The notes under the pieces were generated by a model, which made no database searches, was not told the origin of the DNA, and was given only the letters and a program-made list of their open reading frames with translations. Position numbers and translations under genes: made by a program. DNA of 64,000 nt from Bacillota bacterium (GTDB taxonomy: Bacteria > Bacillota > Clostridia > Acetivibrionales > JAEZXR01). Of this stretch, positions 17,703-26,575 are shown one piece after another. The stretch spans positions 28,092 through 92,091 of the forward strand of contig JAEZXR010000041.1 in assembly GCA_023419605.1 (NCBI GenBank), in the 5' to 3' direction. Within the stretch, counting starts at the first letter, position 1, and each line of letters opens with the position of its first letter.

Positions 17703-17900
17703 GTGAAGAGGAAAAGTGTGGTCTATGTCTTACTATTGGCTGTCATAATGACAATGGTTATGATGCCGGTATCCGGCCTGGCTGCGGGAAATACGCAGAT
17801 ATTGGTAAACAACAATCCTTTCTCCAGTAATGTACCTCCGGCGGAGCAGTCCGGAAACCTTTTATTCTCGAATTCGTTTATAAACGGAAAGGAGGGCTGA
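17703..17900 (+). CDS. Small secreted protein, 65 aa
   Basis: GTG start 9 nt after AAGAAGGG. Residues 1-28 are a clear signal peptide ending in GLAAG. The mature part, ~37 residues, begins TQILVNNNPFSSNVPP, which resembles the first strand of the copper amine oxidase N-terminal repeat often found in Firmicute surface proteins, but it is too short for the full domain. The stop codon lies inside the loop of its terminator hairpin. Either a truncated surface protein or a genuine small exported peptide; no function can be assigned. Confidence 0.55.
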   Translation: MKRKSVVYVLLLAVIMTMVMMPVSGLAAGNTQILVNNNPFSSNVPPAEQSGNLLFSNSFINGKEG

Positions 17901-17922
17901 TCAGTCCTCCCTTCCGTTTTTA
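17882..17922 (+). terminator. Terminator overlapping the small secreted gene
   Basis: AAACGGAAAGGAGG pairs with CCTCCCTTCCGTTT and runs into TTTTTAT. The stem starts inside the coding region, so the stop codon is in the loop. Confidence 0.85.
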
Positions 17923-17938
17923 TGCATAAACCGAAATT

Positions 17939-18019
17939 TTTACTGAAATTTTACTTGTGTTAACTATATGTTAACTGTATGTTAAGTTACTTGAACAGCA
18001 TTTTGCGTTACTATATAAT
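17939..18019 (+). promoter_or_regulatory. PhoP-box-like repeat array and promoter of the Na/Pi symporter
   Basis: Five TT[TA]A[CG]T hexamers lie at 17939, 17950, 17960, 17971 and 17982, spaced 10-11 bp, as in PhoP boxes of Gram-positive bacteria (TTAACA-like repeats on one face of the helix). They abut a promoter TTGAAC (17991-17996), 17-nt spacer, TATAAT (18014-18019). This suggests activation by PhoP under phosphate limitation. Confidence 0.75.
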
Positions 18020-18086
18020 AAAATTGGTTTTTTAGGGCCAAAATTTAGATTAGCCAGAGAATATAAATCAGTCAGGGAGGAAATGT

Positions 18087-19784
18087 ATGCCGGATTTAAA
18101 TCACTTGATTCAGGACAATGTCACGCTCCAGATTATATTTAACCTGGTGGGCGGAACGGCTTTGCTGATGTATGGTGTTGATTTCATGGGGGAAGGATTG
18201 GAAAGAGCTTCTGGAAAGATGATGAAAAAGATTCTTTCAATCCTGACCAGTAATCTGTATATAGCTTTTTTTGTCGGAACGGTTATAACCATGCTGGTAC
18301 AGAGCAGTACGGCCATCACAGTTATGACAGTAGGATTTGTGAATGCGGGTATGATGAACCTGACACAGGCGGTAGGAATTATTTACGGGACCAATATCGG
18401 TACCACCATTACAGCACAGCTGATGTCCCTGAAGCTAACCTATATTGCGCTGCCTGTAGTTGCCATCGGTTTCTTTATCATGGCCTTTGCCAGGAAAGAT
18501 AATGCAAAAAATGCCGGACAAGCCCTTATGGGATTTGGATTTATGTTCCTCGGGTTAAAAACCCTGAATGCCAGTCTGCCGTATATTCAAAACAGTGAAA
18601 CTGCCAGAGCCATATTTTTGGAGTACGGGCAGAACCCACTTTTAGGACTTATTGTGGGAATGGTAGTTACTATGCTGATTCACAGCAGTTCGGCTACAGT
18701 GGGTCTGACCATTGCGCTCTTTAGCGTGGATTTGATCAGTTTCCCTGCGGCCATCGGCTTAACCCTGGGGGATAATATCGGGACCTGTGTAACGGCGCAG
18801 CTGGCCAGTTTGAAAGCCAATACCGCAGCAAGAAGAGCGGCATGGGCTCATACCCTTTACAATATTATCGGTGTTATCATCGCACTTATCGTTTTAAAAC
18901 CTTTCACAGGCCTGATCGAATGGCTGACATACAGTGTATTGCGCGAACCCAAGGCGTTTTTGGTTGCTAATACTCATACTGTATTTAATATCATTAGTGC
19001 CATTGTATTTCTTCCGCTAACGAAATATTATGTGAAATTCCTGGAGAAAATTATTCCGGAGAGGAAAGATGAAAGTTATAAGGGTGAGCATCTGGACCGG
19101 CTGCTGCTGGATACGCCGGTTGCAGCACTGCAGGCAGCGAAGGAAGAAGTCGCATATGCGGCTCGTCTTGCCCGGACGATGATGGAAGATTCCATGGCCA
19201 GTTTGTTGGAGGATGATAAACTCAGAGTGGACAAGGTCCTTAAAAACGAAGAGAAGATCAACCTGCTTCAGACGGAGGTAACCCAATACCTGGTTGAGGT
19301 ATCACACAGGAGTCTGGACAGGGACCAATCGGTTAAAATCCCGGCGTTGATTAACAGTATCAACAATTTCGAGAGGATTGGCGATCATTGTGAAGATATC
19401 ATTGAATTTGCACAAAGAAAAATGGAGCGCAAGCTCAGCTTTAGTGAAAATGGAACAGCAGAATTAAAATCCCTGTATGCAGAGATCCGGGAGATGATGG
19501 ATGAATGTTTCCAGGCCTTCTCTGAGGAAAATATAGAATTGGCCATGAAAGCCTCTTCCAGGGAAGATAAGATCGATGCTGTAACTGCAGCCCTCAAGGA
19601 AAAAAACATAGAGAGACTGGAAAAAGGGAGCTGCAAGGTAGAGTCCGGGATTATCTATCTGGATGTTGTAACGCATCTGGAGCGAGTGGCAGACCACCTG
19701 CACAATGTCAGCCTCATTATCATTGAAGATCTTCAGGAAAAAGAAGCGCAAAAAAATTTTCCAAGACCGCAGCTGGAATCATAA
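18087..19784 (+). CDS. Na+/phosphate symporter (NptA/YjbB type) with C-terminal PhoU domain
   Basis: 565 residues. Two Na_Pi_cotrans repeats are seen with the conserved QSSTAIT (residue ~70) and HSSSATVGLT (~200) motifs and GTNIGTT / GDNIGTC loops, each within a group of membrane helices up to ~residue 330. Residues ~350-550 form a helical PhoU-like domain with repeated E-x-x-x-D motifs. It would import phosphate with sodium. A row of PhoP-box-like repeats lies directly upstream and a bidirectional terminator downstream, so it is a single-gene unit. AGGGAGG precedes the ATG. Confidence 0.92.
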   Translation: MPDLNHLIQDNVTLQIIFNLVGGTALLMYGVDFMGEGLERASGKMMKKILSILTSNLYIAFFVGTVITMLVQSSTAITVMTVGFVNAGMMNLTQAVGIIYGTNIGTTITAQLMSLKLTYIALPVVAIGFFIMAFARKDNAKNAGQALMGFGFMFLGLKTLNASLPYIQNSETARAIFLEYGQNPLLGLIVGMVVTMLIHSSSATVGLTIALFSVDLISFPAAIGLTLGDNIGTCVTAQLASLKANTAARRAAWAHTLYNIIGVIIALIVLKPFTGLIEWLTYSVLREPKAFLVANTHTVFNIISAIVFLPLTKYYVKFLEKIIPERKDESYKGEHLDRLLLDTPVAALQAAKEEVAYAARLARTMMEDSMASLLEDDKLRVDKVLKNEEKINLLQTEVTQYLVEVSHRSLDRDQSVKIPALINSINNFERIGDHCEDIIEFAQRKMERKLSFSENGTAELKSLYAEIREMMDECFQAFSEENIELAMKASSREDKIDAVTAALKEKNIERLEKGSCKVESGIIYLDVVTHLERVADHLHNVSLIIIEDLQEKEAQKNFPRPQLES

Positions 19785-19800
19785 TTGTCGATAAAGGCGT

Positions 19801-19841
19801 TTAGGGTCCGTCTGAATTCAGACGGACCCTAAAGCTTTTTT
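19801..19841. terminator. Bidirectional terminator
   Basis: TTAGGGTCCGTCTG pairs with CAGACGGACCCTAA, followed by AAGCTTTTTTAA. It lies between converging symporter and YkuS genes. Confidence 0.9.
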
Positions 19842-19844
19842 AAT

Positions 19845-20102
19845 CTAACCGAGTCTGGATTGCAATTCTTGGTAAACCTGTTCGGCAGTCAGCCCTGTAG
19901 CATCAATGACCAACGCCTTGGAAGAAGTATTGCCCATGCCCATAAAATTGGAATTCATCCCTGTTACTATATATGCGTCATAATTACCTGCTGCCATGGA
20001 TGTATTGCCGCTTACGTTCATACTGTCTACCTGATAACCCTTACTACTGAGTAATTCCTTCACAGGTGTTAGATTCGGTTCCACTGCGACTCTCTGATTC
20101 AT
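19845..20102 (-). CDS. YkuS family (UPF0180) small protein
   Basis: 85 residues from ATG 20102; the open frame extends upstream but without a homologous N-terminus. It matches the UPF0180/YkuS family in length and in the order of its motifs: VEPNLTPVKELLSSKGYQV, then DAYIVTGMNSNFMGM and VIDATGLTAEQVYQEL. Function of the family is unknown; it is common in spore-formers. Its 3' end meets the terminator shared with the Na/Pi symporter. Confidence 0.8.
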   Translation of the reverse strand: MNQRVAVEPNLTPVKELLSSKGYQVDSMNVSGNTSMAAGNYDAYIVTGMNSNFMGMGNTSSKALVIDATGLTAEQVYQELQSRLG

Positions 20103-20218
20103 AGTTATGACCTCCATATATAAACAAATTTTGAATTTACATCGGACATCATAACTAGTATCTGTTAAAATGGAAGCTGCTATTCGACCTGTAAAATAGT
20201 AAAAATTGTTTTTAAATT

Positions 20219-22126
20219 TTACTCCGTCAGTTCTCCCCACAGCGTATAGAGCTCTTCCAGCCGAGGCTGTAACCTGGCTTGTTCCTCGTGAAGCTGCCCC
20301 AGCTTCACATGGTCCGAGGCTACTTCTTCCGACAGCATTTCGGTTTCGATGGCGGTCAGGCGAGCTTCGATCTGCTCAATTTCTGATTCCGTATCCTTTA
20401 GCTGTTTCTCCAGTTTTCGCTGACGGGCCTTTTCTTCCTTTGCAGACAGGTAATCCTGTTTCGCCTCCGTAACTTTGGCTTCTGCTGAAGCATTCTGCTG
20501 CTCCGCTTTTTTCAGCCGGGCCTTATGCTCCTGGAAATAGGAATAGTTCCCTTCCAGGTCAATAAGCTCGTTTTTATTCATTTCCAAAATTCTTGTTGCC
20601 AGCTTGTTTATAAAGTACCGGTCATGGGACACGGCCAGAATGGTTCCCTCAAAATTCTGTAAAGACTCCTCCAAAACCTCGCGGGAGTTAATGTCCAGAT
20701 GGTTTGTCGGCTCATCCAGCAGCATGAAGTTGGACTCGGAAAGCATGAGCTTTACCAGGGCCACCCGGTTCTTCTCACCGCCGCTCAGTATGGAGATGGG
20801 TTTGAATACATCCTCTCCTGTAAATAGAAAGGAAGCCAGGGCGTTTCGAACTTCTGTCTGGCCGCGTTTTTCATTACCTTCGAAGACCTCATCAAAAACG
20901 GTGTTGTCTTTATCCAATTCAGCCTGCTCCTGGTCATAATAGCCCAGCTTCACCTTATGACCGAATTCAACACTGCCCCCTGTTGCTTTCATACGTCCTG
21001 CAATAATTTTTAATATCGTTGATTTTCCGCAGCCGTTAGGGCCTAACAGGAATACCTTTTCGTCCTTCCGTAAATCAAAGTTGATATCTTTGAAAAGCGG
21101 TTTGCCCGGGTACTCCTTGGTAAGGTTTTCTACGAAAAGAACATCGTTGCCGCTGGAAATCCCTGCTTTAAACTGCATTCTCACCTTGTTGGGGAGGTTT
21201 TTGGGGGCATCGATTTTTTCCATCCGGTCAATGGCCTTCTGGCGGCTTTCCGCAGCGATAATATTCTTTTCCCGGTTCCACCTTCTTTGCTGCTCGATGA
21301 AGGCTTCCATCCGGGCGATTTCGCGCTGCTGGTTCTCATAATGCCGCTGTTGGATTTCCCTGTCGATCTTCTTTCTGCGCACATATTCCGTATAGTTGCA
21401 TTCATAGGTCTTACACTGGCGGTTTTCCAATTCAATGGTTTTATGAGTAGTCATATCCAGGAAAAACCTGTCATGGGAGATGACCAAAACAGCTTTCCGG
21501 TAGCTTTTAAGGAAGTCCTCCAGCCACTCGATGGCGCCGATATCCAGATGGTTTGTAGGCTCATCCAGCAAAAGGATATCGGGTTCCTCCAGAAGGAGTT
21601 TCCCTAAGGAAAGGCGGGTTTTCTGACCACCGCTCAGGGTATTCACCTTCAAGTCAAACTGGCTGTCGCTAAAGCCCAGCCCGCGTAATACGCCCCTGGC
21701 CCTGCTGTTGTACTCGTATCCCCCGGAGGAAGCAAATCTCTCGGAAAGATTGGCGTACTCCTTCATCAGGGAAGAGAGCACGGATTCGCGGTTTTCCATG
21801 CTGATTTTCTGCTCCAGGTCTTTTAGCTTCCTTTCCATATCCATGAGAGGGCGGAAGGTGGACAGAACCTCCTCCCAGAGGGAGGATTCGGAGTCCAGAC
21901 CTGAACTCTGCTCCAGGTATCCCAGCTTGCTTCCTTTCGCTATAAACACTTCACCGTCATCCGGCTGTAAAATGCCGCATATTATTTTAAATAATGTAGA
22001 TTTCCCGGCTCCATTGACACCGACCAACCCCACGTGCTCCGCTTCCTGAACGTTAAAGCTTATATTTTCAAGGATTGTATTTGTGCCGAATGACAGCGCA
22101 ATATTACTACAATTTAGTAAAATCAT
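20219..22126 (-). CDS. ABC-F family ATPase (ribosome-associated)
   Basis: 635 residues with two ABC domains and no membrane segment. Walker A motifs are GVNGAGKST (~residue 37) and GPNGCGKST (~345). Signature motifs are LSGGQKTRLSLGKLL and LSGGEKNRVALVKLM. Between the domains lies the charged ABC-F linker, and the C-terminus is a coiled coil (~545-635). ABC-F proteins act on the ribosome as translation factors or in antibiotic resistance. The C-terminal coiled coil and layout are closest to the YdiF/Uup group rather than to known resistance types. ATG 22126 preferred, with GAGGAAAT upstream on the minus strand. Confidence 0.88.
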   Translation of the reverse strand: MILLNCSNIALSFGTNTILENISFNVQEAEHVGLVGVNGAGKSTLFKIICGILQPDDGEVFIAKGSKLGYLEQSSGLDSESSLWEEVLSTFRPLMDMERKLKDLEQKISMENRESVLSSLMKEYANLSERFASSGGYEYNSRARGVLRGLGFSDSQFDLKVNTLSGGQKTRLSLGKLLLEEPDILLLDEPTNHLDIGAIEWLEDFLKSYRKAVLVISHDRFFLDMTTHKTIELENRQCKTYECNYTEYVRRKKIDREIQQRHYENQQREIARMEAFIEQQRRWNREKNIIAAESRQKAIDRMEKIDAPKNLPNKVRMQFKAGISSGNDVLFVENLTKEYPGKPLFKDINFDLRKDEKVFLLGPNGCGKSTILKIIAGRMKATGGSVEFGHKVKLGYYDQEQAELDKDNTVFDEVFEGNEKRGQTEVRNALASFLFTGEDVFKPISILSGGEKNRVALVKLMLSESNFMLLDEPTNHLDINSREVLEESLQNFEGTILAVSHDRYFINKLATRILEMNKNELIDLEGNYSYFQEHKARLKKAEQQNASAEAKVTEAKQDYLSAKEEKARQRKLEKQLKDTESEIEQIEARLTAIETEMLSEEVASDHVKLGQLHEEQARLQPRLEELYTLWGELTE

Positions 22127-22226
22127 TTCAATATTTCCTCGACTTTCCACCTGATACAATAACATGAAGGCATGTTGGATCTACGCCTCCGTTTTATTGT
22201 ACCAGATGTGAAGATGTGCGGCAATA

Positions 22227-22255
22227 TTGACGTGTAATAGTGGGAATGGTATAAT
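22227..22255 (+). promoter_or_regulatory. Promoter of rex
   Basis: TTGACG (22227-22232), 17-nt spacer, TATAAT (22250-22255), about 65 bp before the rex ATG. I did not find a clear Rex operator (TTGTGAA-N6-TTCACAA) here. Confidence 0.7.
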
Positions 22256-22319
22256 CACAATAGTCAAATGGGTATAATTCTGGTAAACCCGTTTGTATTT
22301 TGGAACAAGGTGGAAATTT

Positions 22320-22967
22320 ATGGATTCGAAGAAAAACGTTTCAATGGCGGTCATCAGACGCTTGCCAAGGTACTACAGATATCTGGCGGATCTGCTGAAA
22401 ATGGATATAGCAAGAATTTCATCAAAGGAATTAAGTACGCGGATGGGTATCACAGCATCCCAAATAAGACAGGACTTGAATTGCTTTGGTGGATTCGGAC
22501 AGCAAGGGTATGGCTACAATGTTGAGCTTCTCTATAATGAGATTGGGAATATATTGGGTGTAAACAGGCAATTCAACTTTATTATAATCGGTGCCGGTAA
22601 CATGGGTAGGGCTTTGGCCAACTATGCAAACTTTGAAAAAAGAGGGTTTCGGTTGGTGGGGATCTTCGATGTAAGCCCTAACCTGGTAGGCACAAAAATT
22701 AAGGGGTATGAAGTAAAGCACATGGATACGCTGGATGACTTTATACAAGGAACCCGTGTAGATATTGCCATACTCAGTACGCCTTACGAGCAAACGCCTG
22801 CAGTTGCCGAAAGGGTGGCAAGGATGGGCATTAAGGGAATATGGAACTTCTCTCCCATGGATCTGAAGCTGAACCACGATGTAATTATTGAAAATGTCCA
22901 TTTAAGTGACAGCTTGATGGTTCTGGGCTATAAAATCAATGATAAATTTGATTTTAATGAAAAGTAG
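22320..22967 (+). CDS. rex: Redox-sensing repressor Rex
   Basis: 215 residues. The N-terminal winged helix reads VIRRLPRYYRYLADLLK and GITASQIRQDLNCFGGFGQQGYGYNV, which is nearly diagnostic for Rex. The NAD(H)-binding Rossmann domain has IIGAGNMGRALANY. Rex senses the NADH/NAD+ ratio and represses fermentation and NADH-oxidising genes in Gram-positive anaerobes. ATG 22320 is 6 nt after AAGGTGG and matches the usual length; open frame upstream lacks homology. A strong promoter lies upstream and a strong terminator downstream, so it is monocistronic. Confidence 0.95.
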   Translation: MDSKKNVSMAVIRRLPRYYRYLADLLKMDIARISSKELSTRMGITASQIRQDLNCFGGFGQQGYGYNVELLYNEIGNILGVNRQFNFIIIGAGNMGRALANYANFEKRGFRLVGIFDVSPNLVGTKIKGYEVKHMDTLDDFIQGTRVDIAILSTPYEQTPAVAERVARMGIKGIWNFSPMDLKLNHDVIIENVHLSDSLMVLGYKINDKFDFNEK

Positions 22968-22991
22968 CAAGAGACGGCTTCGGTAGATAAA

Positions 22992-23028
22992 ACACCGCTG
23001 TGCAGAAAAAGCACAGCGGTGTTTTTTT
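22992..23028 (+). terminator. Terminator of rex
   Basis: ACACCGCTGTGC pairs perfectly with GCACAGCGGTGT, followed by seven T. Confidence 0.95.
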
Positions 23029-23032
23029 GTTG

Positions 23033-23145
23033 TCCAGGAAAGTTCTCTTTCCTGGATAACAAAAAACGTTGAATTTATATGCACGCCGGTTTGCCTCCTG
23101 CTTCGGAAAGGCACACGCGCAAAGAAAAGCGGTAAAGCCGCTTTT
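23033..23145 (+). ncRNA. Structured intergenic element, copy 1
   Basis: Starts with hairpin CCAGGAAA-GTTCTC-TTTCCTGG (23034-23055), continues through a middle hairpin with TGCCT/AGGCA and a GCTTCGGA loop, and ends with AAAAGCGG-TAAAG-CCGCTTTT (23125-23145). A second copy with conserved loops and compensatory stem changes lies at 31218-31335. Both copies follow a terminator directly. I do not recognise a known RNA family. Confidence 0.5.
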
Positions 23146-23210
23146 GCCTTGCATAAAGAGTACCCCTTATGGAAAAAGTAATAGGTAAATGTTGATAAGG
23201 GTGTGATATC

Positions 23211-24584
23211 ATGGAAAAAGAACTTTACTCTGTGGATGATGTAGTATATTTCAGTCCTTCCAAATCAATAGAGTTGTATAGAAAGCACCTTAACCCGGGT
23301 TTTATAAAGATGCTTTCACTCATAGGCTTTGACAAGGTATATAAAAAAGCAGAGGGCTGCGTAGTGACAGACATGGAGGGACAACAGTATCTTGACTTTC
23401 TGGGAGGATATGGTGCAATCAATATCGGACATAACCATCCGAGGGTCATAGAAGCACTGGAAAAGGTACAACAGTATCCCAATATCCTTCAAGCCGGTAT
23501 AAATCCTTTTGCAGCAGCATTGGCAGCGAACCTGTCAGCATTGACGGAAGGGAAATTGACACGGGCGTTTTTCGGCAATAGCGGTGCAGAAGCGGTGGAG
23601 GGAGCCTTGAAGCTGGCACGGATTGCATCGGGTAAAAACAGGATTCTTTACTGCAAGAACTCCTTTCACGGAAAAACCTTTGGTGCTTTATCCGTTACCG
23701 GCAGGGAAAAGTACAGAAAGTATTTTGAGCCCCTTTTGGCCGGCTGTGATGAGGTGGAGTATGGAAGTCCGGAGAGCCTGGAGAGCAAGCTCAAAGAGGG
23801 GAATGATGTAGCAGCGTTCATACTGGAACCGATACAGGGAGAAGGCGGCATCATCGTACCTCCCCAGGGATATCTGAAGGAAGTTCGGAAGCTCTGCGAC
23901 CACTATGAGGTACTCCTCATTATGGATGAAATTCAGACGGGTTTCGGTCGGACGGGTAAAATGTTTGCCTACATGCATGAGAATGTCGAACCGGATATCC
24001 TGTGCGTGGCGAAATCGCTGGGAGGAGGAATTATGCCGGTAGGTGCCTATATGACCCGCGATGAAATATACCAAAGCGCCTATGGAAAAGCGGACCGGTG
24101 TCTTTTGCATACCTCCACTTTTGGTGGTAATACCTATGCCTGTGCGGCAGCCCTTGCGGCACTGGAGGTGATATGCAACGAAGAGCTTGCTCAAAAAGCT
24201 GCGGAAAAAGGAATTTACCTTACCACAAAACTGGAATGGCTGAAGAGCCGGTACGGCGGACTCCGGGAAGTACGGGGCAAGGGGCTTATGATCGGTCTGG
24301 AATTTGACAAACCATATTCAAAGATGCTGAATTTGCTGACCAAAGGCATGGTGGAGAATCTAAGCAGTGAATATTATGCTTCCCTGGTGGCGGGCAAGCT
24401 TTTGGAACGCTATAACATTATTACAGCCTACACGCTGAATAACCCCAATGTTATTCGTATCGAACCTCCGCTGGTTGTGAGCATGGAGCAGATTGACAAG
24501 CTGCTGGAGGCACTGGAAGGGGTTTTCAGCCAGAGCAGAGGGTTTATCCGGATGGCAGCCGGAAGCATTAAAAACTTGCTATAA
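23211..24584 (+). CDS. Class III PLP-dependent aminotransferase, putrescine aminotransferase-like
   Basis: 457 residues, full length. The fold-type I motifs are NSGAEAVEGALKLAR (PLP phosphate contact), SFHGKTFGALSVTG, EPIQGEGGI, the MDEIQTGFGRTG aspartate and the VAKSLGGG lysine that forms the Schiff base (~residue 270). The N-terminal ~40-residue extension and overall pattern are like the putrescine/ornithine aminotransferase (YgjG, RocD) group. It probably moves the terminal amino group of a diamine or ornithine to 2-oxoglutarate. No pathway partner lies nearby, so the substrate is not fixed. Single gene between the structured element and spoVT. Confidence 0.85.
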   Translation: MEKELYSVDDVVYFSPSKSIELYRKHLNPGFIKMLSLIGFDKVYKKAEGCVVTDMEGQQYLDFLGGYGAINIGHNHPRVIEALEKVQQYPNILQAGINPFAAALAANLSALTEGKLTRAFFGNSGAEAVEGALKLARIASGKNRILYCKNSFHGKTFGALSVTGREKYRKYFEPLLAGCDEVEYGSPESLESKLKEGNDVAAFILEPIQGEGGIIVPPQGYLKEVRKLCDHYEVLLIMDEIQTGFGRTGKMFAYMHENVEPDILCVAKSLGGGIMPVGAYMTRDEIYQSAYGKADRCLLHTSTFGGNTYACAAALAALEVICNEELAQKAAEKGIYLTTKLEWLKSRYGGLREVRGKGLMIGLEFDKPYSKMLNLLTKGMVENLSSEYYASLVAGKLLERYNIITAYTLNNPNVIRIEPPLVVSMEQIDKLLEALEGVFSQSRGFIRMAAGSIKNLL

Positions 24585-24758
24585 AAGGCGCGGGAGGAAT
24601 GGAAAAAGGAAAAGCTTGTTTTTCATACAAACTTTTCTTCTATTGTTTAAATTTCAATTATTTAAGCATAATTCACCATATTATGTATAAAACCTCAATA
24701 ATTAATTAATAATAAGATTGAACATAAAATATTAACCAATTTAGGGAGGTAATATAAT

Positions 24759-25313
24759 TTGAAGGCGACTGGGATAGTTCGAAGAATAGACGATCTAGGA
24801 AGAGTAGTAATTCCAAAGGAAATCAGACGGACATTACGAATTAGAGAAGGAGACCCTCTTGAAATATTCACGGACAGAGAAGGCGAAGTCATATTGAAAA
24901 AGTATTCACCCATCGGGGAACTCAGTGACTTTGCAAATCAGTATGCGGAGTCTCTCTACAAAACCAGCGGGCATACTACCTGCATCGCTGACAGGGATAC
25001 AATCATAGCAGTTTCCGGCCCTACCAAAAAGGAGTTTATGGATAAATCCTTAAGCTCTGAAGTGGAAAAGATCATCGAAGAGAAAACTACGCTATTGGTA
25101 AAATCTCCAGATGAAAAGACCATTTCTATTACGGCGGATGATAACGGTGATAGAAAGTATACTTCCCAGGTGGTTTCACCGATTATATCCGAAGGGGACC
25201 CCATTGGAGCAGTCATCATGTTTTCAATGGATCCGAATGCACGCATGGGTGAAGTGGAAGCCAAGCTGGCACAGTCAGCAGCAGGGTTTCTGGGTAAACA
25301 AATGGAGCAATAA
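24759..25313 (+). CDS. spoVT: Stage V sporulation protein T (AbrB-type regulator)
   Basis: 184 residues. The N-terminal swapped-hairpin AbrB domain reads GIVRRIDDLGRVVIPKEIRR, and residues ~55-180 form the GAF-like domain of SpoVT. SpoVT adjusts SigG-dependent gene expression in the forespore. TTG start, 8 nt after GGGAGG. A bidirectional terminator follows. In Bacillus and clostridia it lies just ahead of spoVB and mazG; here a ZIP gene on the other strand is inserted between. Confidence 0.95.
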   Translation: MKATGIVRRIDDLGRVVIPKEIRRTLRIREGDPLEIFTDREGEVILKKYSPIGELSDFANQYAESLYKTSGHTTCIADRDTIIAVSGPTKKEFMDKSLSSEVEKIIEEKTTLLVKSPDEKTISITADDNGDRKYTSQVVSPIISEGDPIGAVIMFSMDPNARMGEVEAKLAQSAAGFLGKQMEQ

Positions 25314-25326
25314 TAATGAGTATAAT

Positions 25327-25370
25327 AAATAAAACAGACAGATAACGCAAAGTATCTGTCTGTTTTATTT
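25327..25370. terminator. Bidirectional terminator
   Basis: AAATAAAACAGACAGATA pairs with TATCTGTCTGTTTTATTT between converging spoVT and ZIP genes. Confidence 0.9.
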
Positions 25371-25382
25371 ATTGTATTGAAC

Positions 25383-26198
25383 CTACCCGAGTGCAACATC
25401 CAGCAGCATCATCACGGCAAAGCCCACCATGGTGCCAAGGGTGGCAACATGCGTATTGCCTGAAGTCTGGGATTCGGGGATCAATTCCTCCACTACTACA
25501 AAAATCATGGCACCGGCAGCAAAGGCCAATGCGTAGGGGAGAAGCGGCTGGATATACATAACGGCTGCAGCACCTATGACACCGGCGATAGGCTCAACCA
25601 GCCCGGAAACCTGACCGTACCAGAAGCTTTTGAACCGGGACAGGCCTTCGCGGCGAAGCGGAATGGAAACGGCTGCTCCTTCCGGAAAGTTCTGTATGCC
25701 GATTCCGATGGCAAGGATGGCAGCTCCCGCCAACGAAGCGGAAGGCAGCCCGGAAGCAGCAGCACCGAAAGCTACTCCAACGGCCAGACCCTCCGGTATA
25801 TTGTGCAGTGTTATGGCCAAAACCAGCAAAATGCTTCGCTGCCAACCGGTTTTAATTCCTTCGGCTTCTTCTATGGGAGCTTCCAGGTGAAGGTGCGGAA
25901 GAAATTTATCTACCAGCCGGAGAAACACACCGCCGAGGAGAAACCCGATGACAGCCGGAACCCAGGGCCGGAGCCCGGATTGCTCTGCCATCTCTATTGC
26001 AGGATTCAACAGGGACCAGAAGCTGGCGGCAATCATAACACCCGCTGCGAAGCCCAGCATCCCATCCAGTACTTTACGGTTAATATTTTTGAAAGCAAAT
26101 ACCAGTGCCGCACCCAACGCCGTCATAAACCAGGTAAAGCCAGTTGCCAACAGTGCATTGAGTACAGGTCCGGTTTCACTAAAGAGATTATTAAACAT
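25383..26198 (-). CDS. ZIP family divalent metal transporter
   Basis: 271 residues from ATG 26198 (AAAGGGG upstream); about eight membrane helices. The metal-site helices are seen as LHNIPEGLAVGVAFG (TM4) and NFPEGAAVSIPLR (TM5), with a His-containing loop HLHLEAP between TM3 and TM4. The family (GufA/ZupT-like) imports Zn2+ and other divalent ions. It sits alone between spoVT and spoVB. No metal-responsive operator or riboswitch was recognised upstream. Confidence 0.9.
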   Translation of the reverse strand: MFNNLFSETGPVLNALLATGFTWFMTALGAALVFAFKNINRKVLDGMLGFAAGVMIAASFWSLLNPAIEMAEQSGLRPWVPAVIGFLLGGVFLRLVDKFLPHLHLEAPIEEAEGIKTGWQRSILLVLAITLHNIPEGLAVGVAFGAAASGLPSASLAGAAILAIGIGIQNFPEGAAVSIPLRREGLSRFKSFWYGQVSGLVEPIAGVIGAAAVMYIQPLLPYALAFAAGAMIFVVVEELIPESQTSGNTHVATLGTMVGFAVMMLLDVALG

Positions 26199-26407
26199 GA
26201 TAGAACCCCTTTCTTTTACAAATGTTATACATCCAATCCATTTTACCACGAGTAAAGGGAAAATAAACAGGAGTATTGCTGTAAAACATAAATTTTAATC
26301 CTTAAGCATTTGTACGGTTTTAGCCTCACTCTCTGATTCTCTCCAACATCAGAAGAGAGAATAAGGAAAGTCCTTTTTCCATAGTATCGGACGACCCCTG
26401 CCGGGCT

Positions 26408-26527
26408 GGCTAAAGTATAACTTCCGCTGCCCCTGTGTTACACTCTGTGCGGATGCCACGCAGTGAGTAATGTGTAAAGTTCGCTATTTGAGAAGGGTTC
26501 CCACAAAACCGTAAGTAATATTTTAAC
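26408..26527. repeat. Palindromic repeat, copy G
   Basis: Ends GGCTAAAGTATAACTTCCG (left) and CCGTAAGTAATATTTTAAC (right) are imperfectly complementary and match the ends of copies B, D and F. The interior differs from the main core and carries its own hairpin (TTACACTC/GAGTAA). It fills the gap between the ZIP and spoVB genes; bases 26199-26407 show nothing else clear. Confidence 0.5.
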
Positions 26528-26575
26528 TCTCCCTTAATATAAATTGAATAAGATCAGTTTGCAGGGAGAAAAAAA

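Noticed and set aside
22200..22319. Rex operator for autoregulation upstream of rex
   Set aside because: I could not find the TTGTGAA-N6-TTCACAA palindrome.
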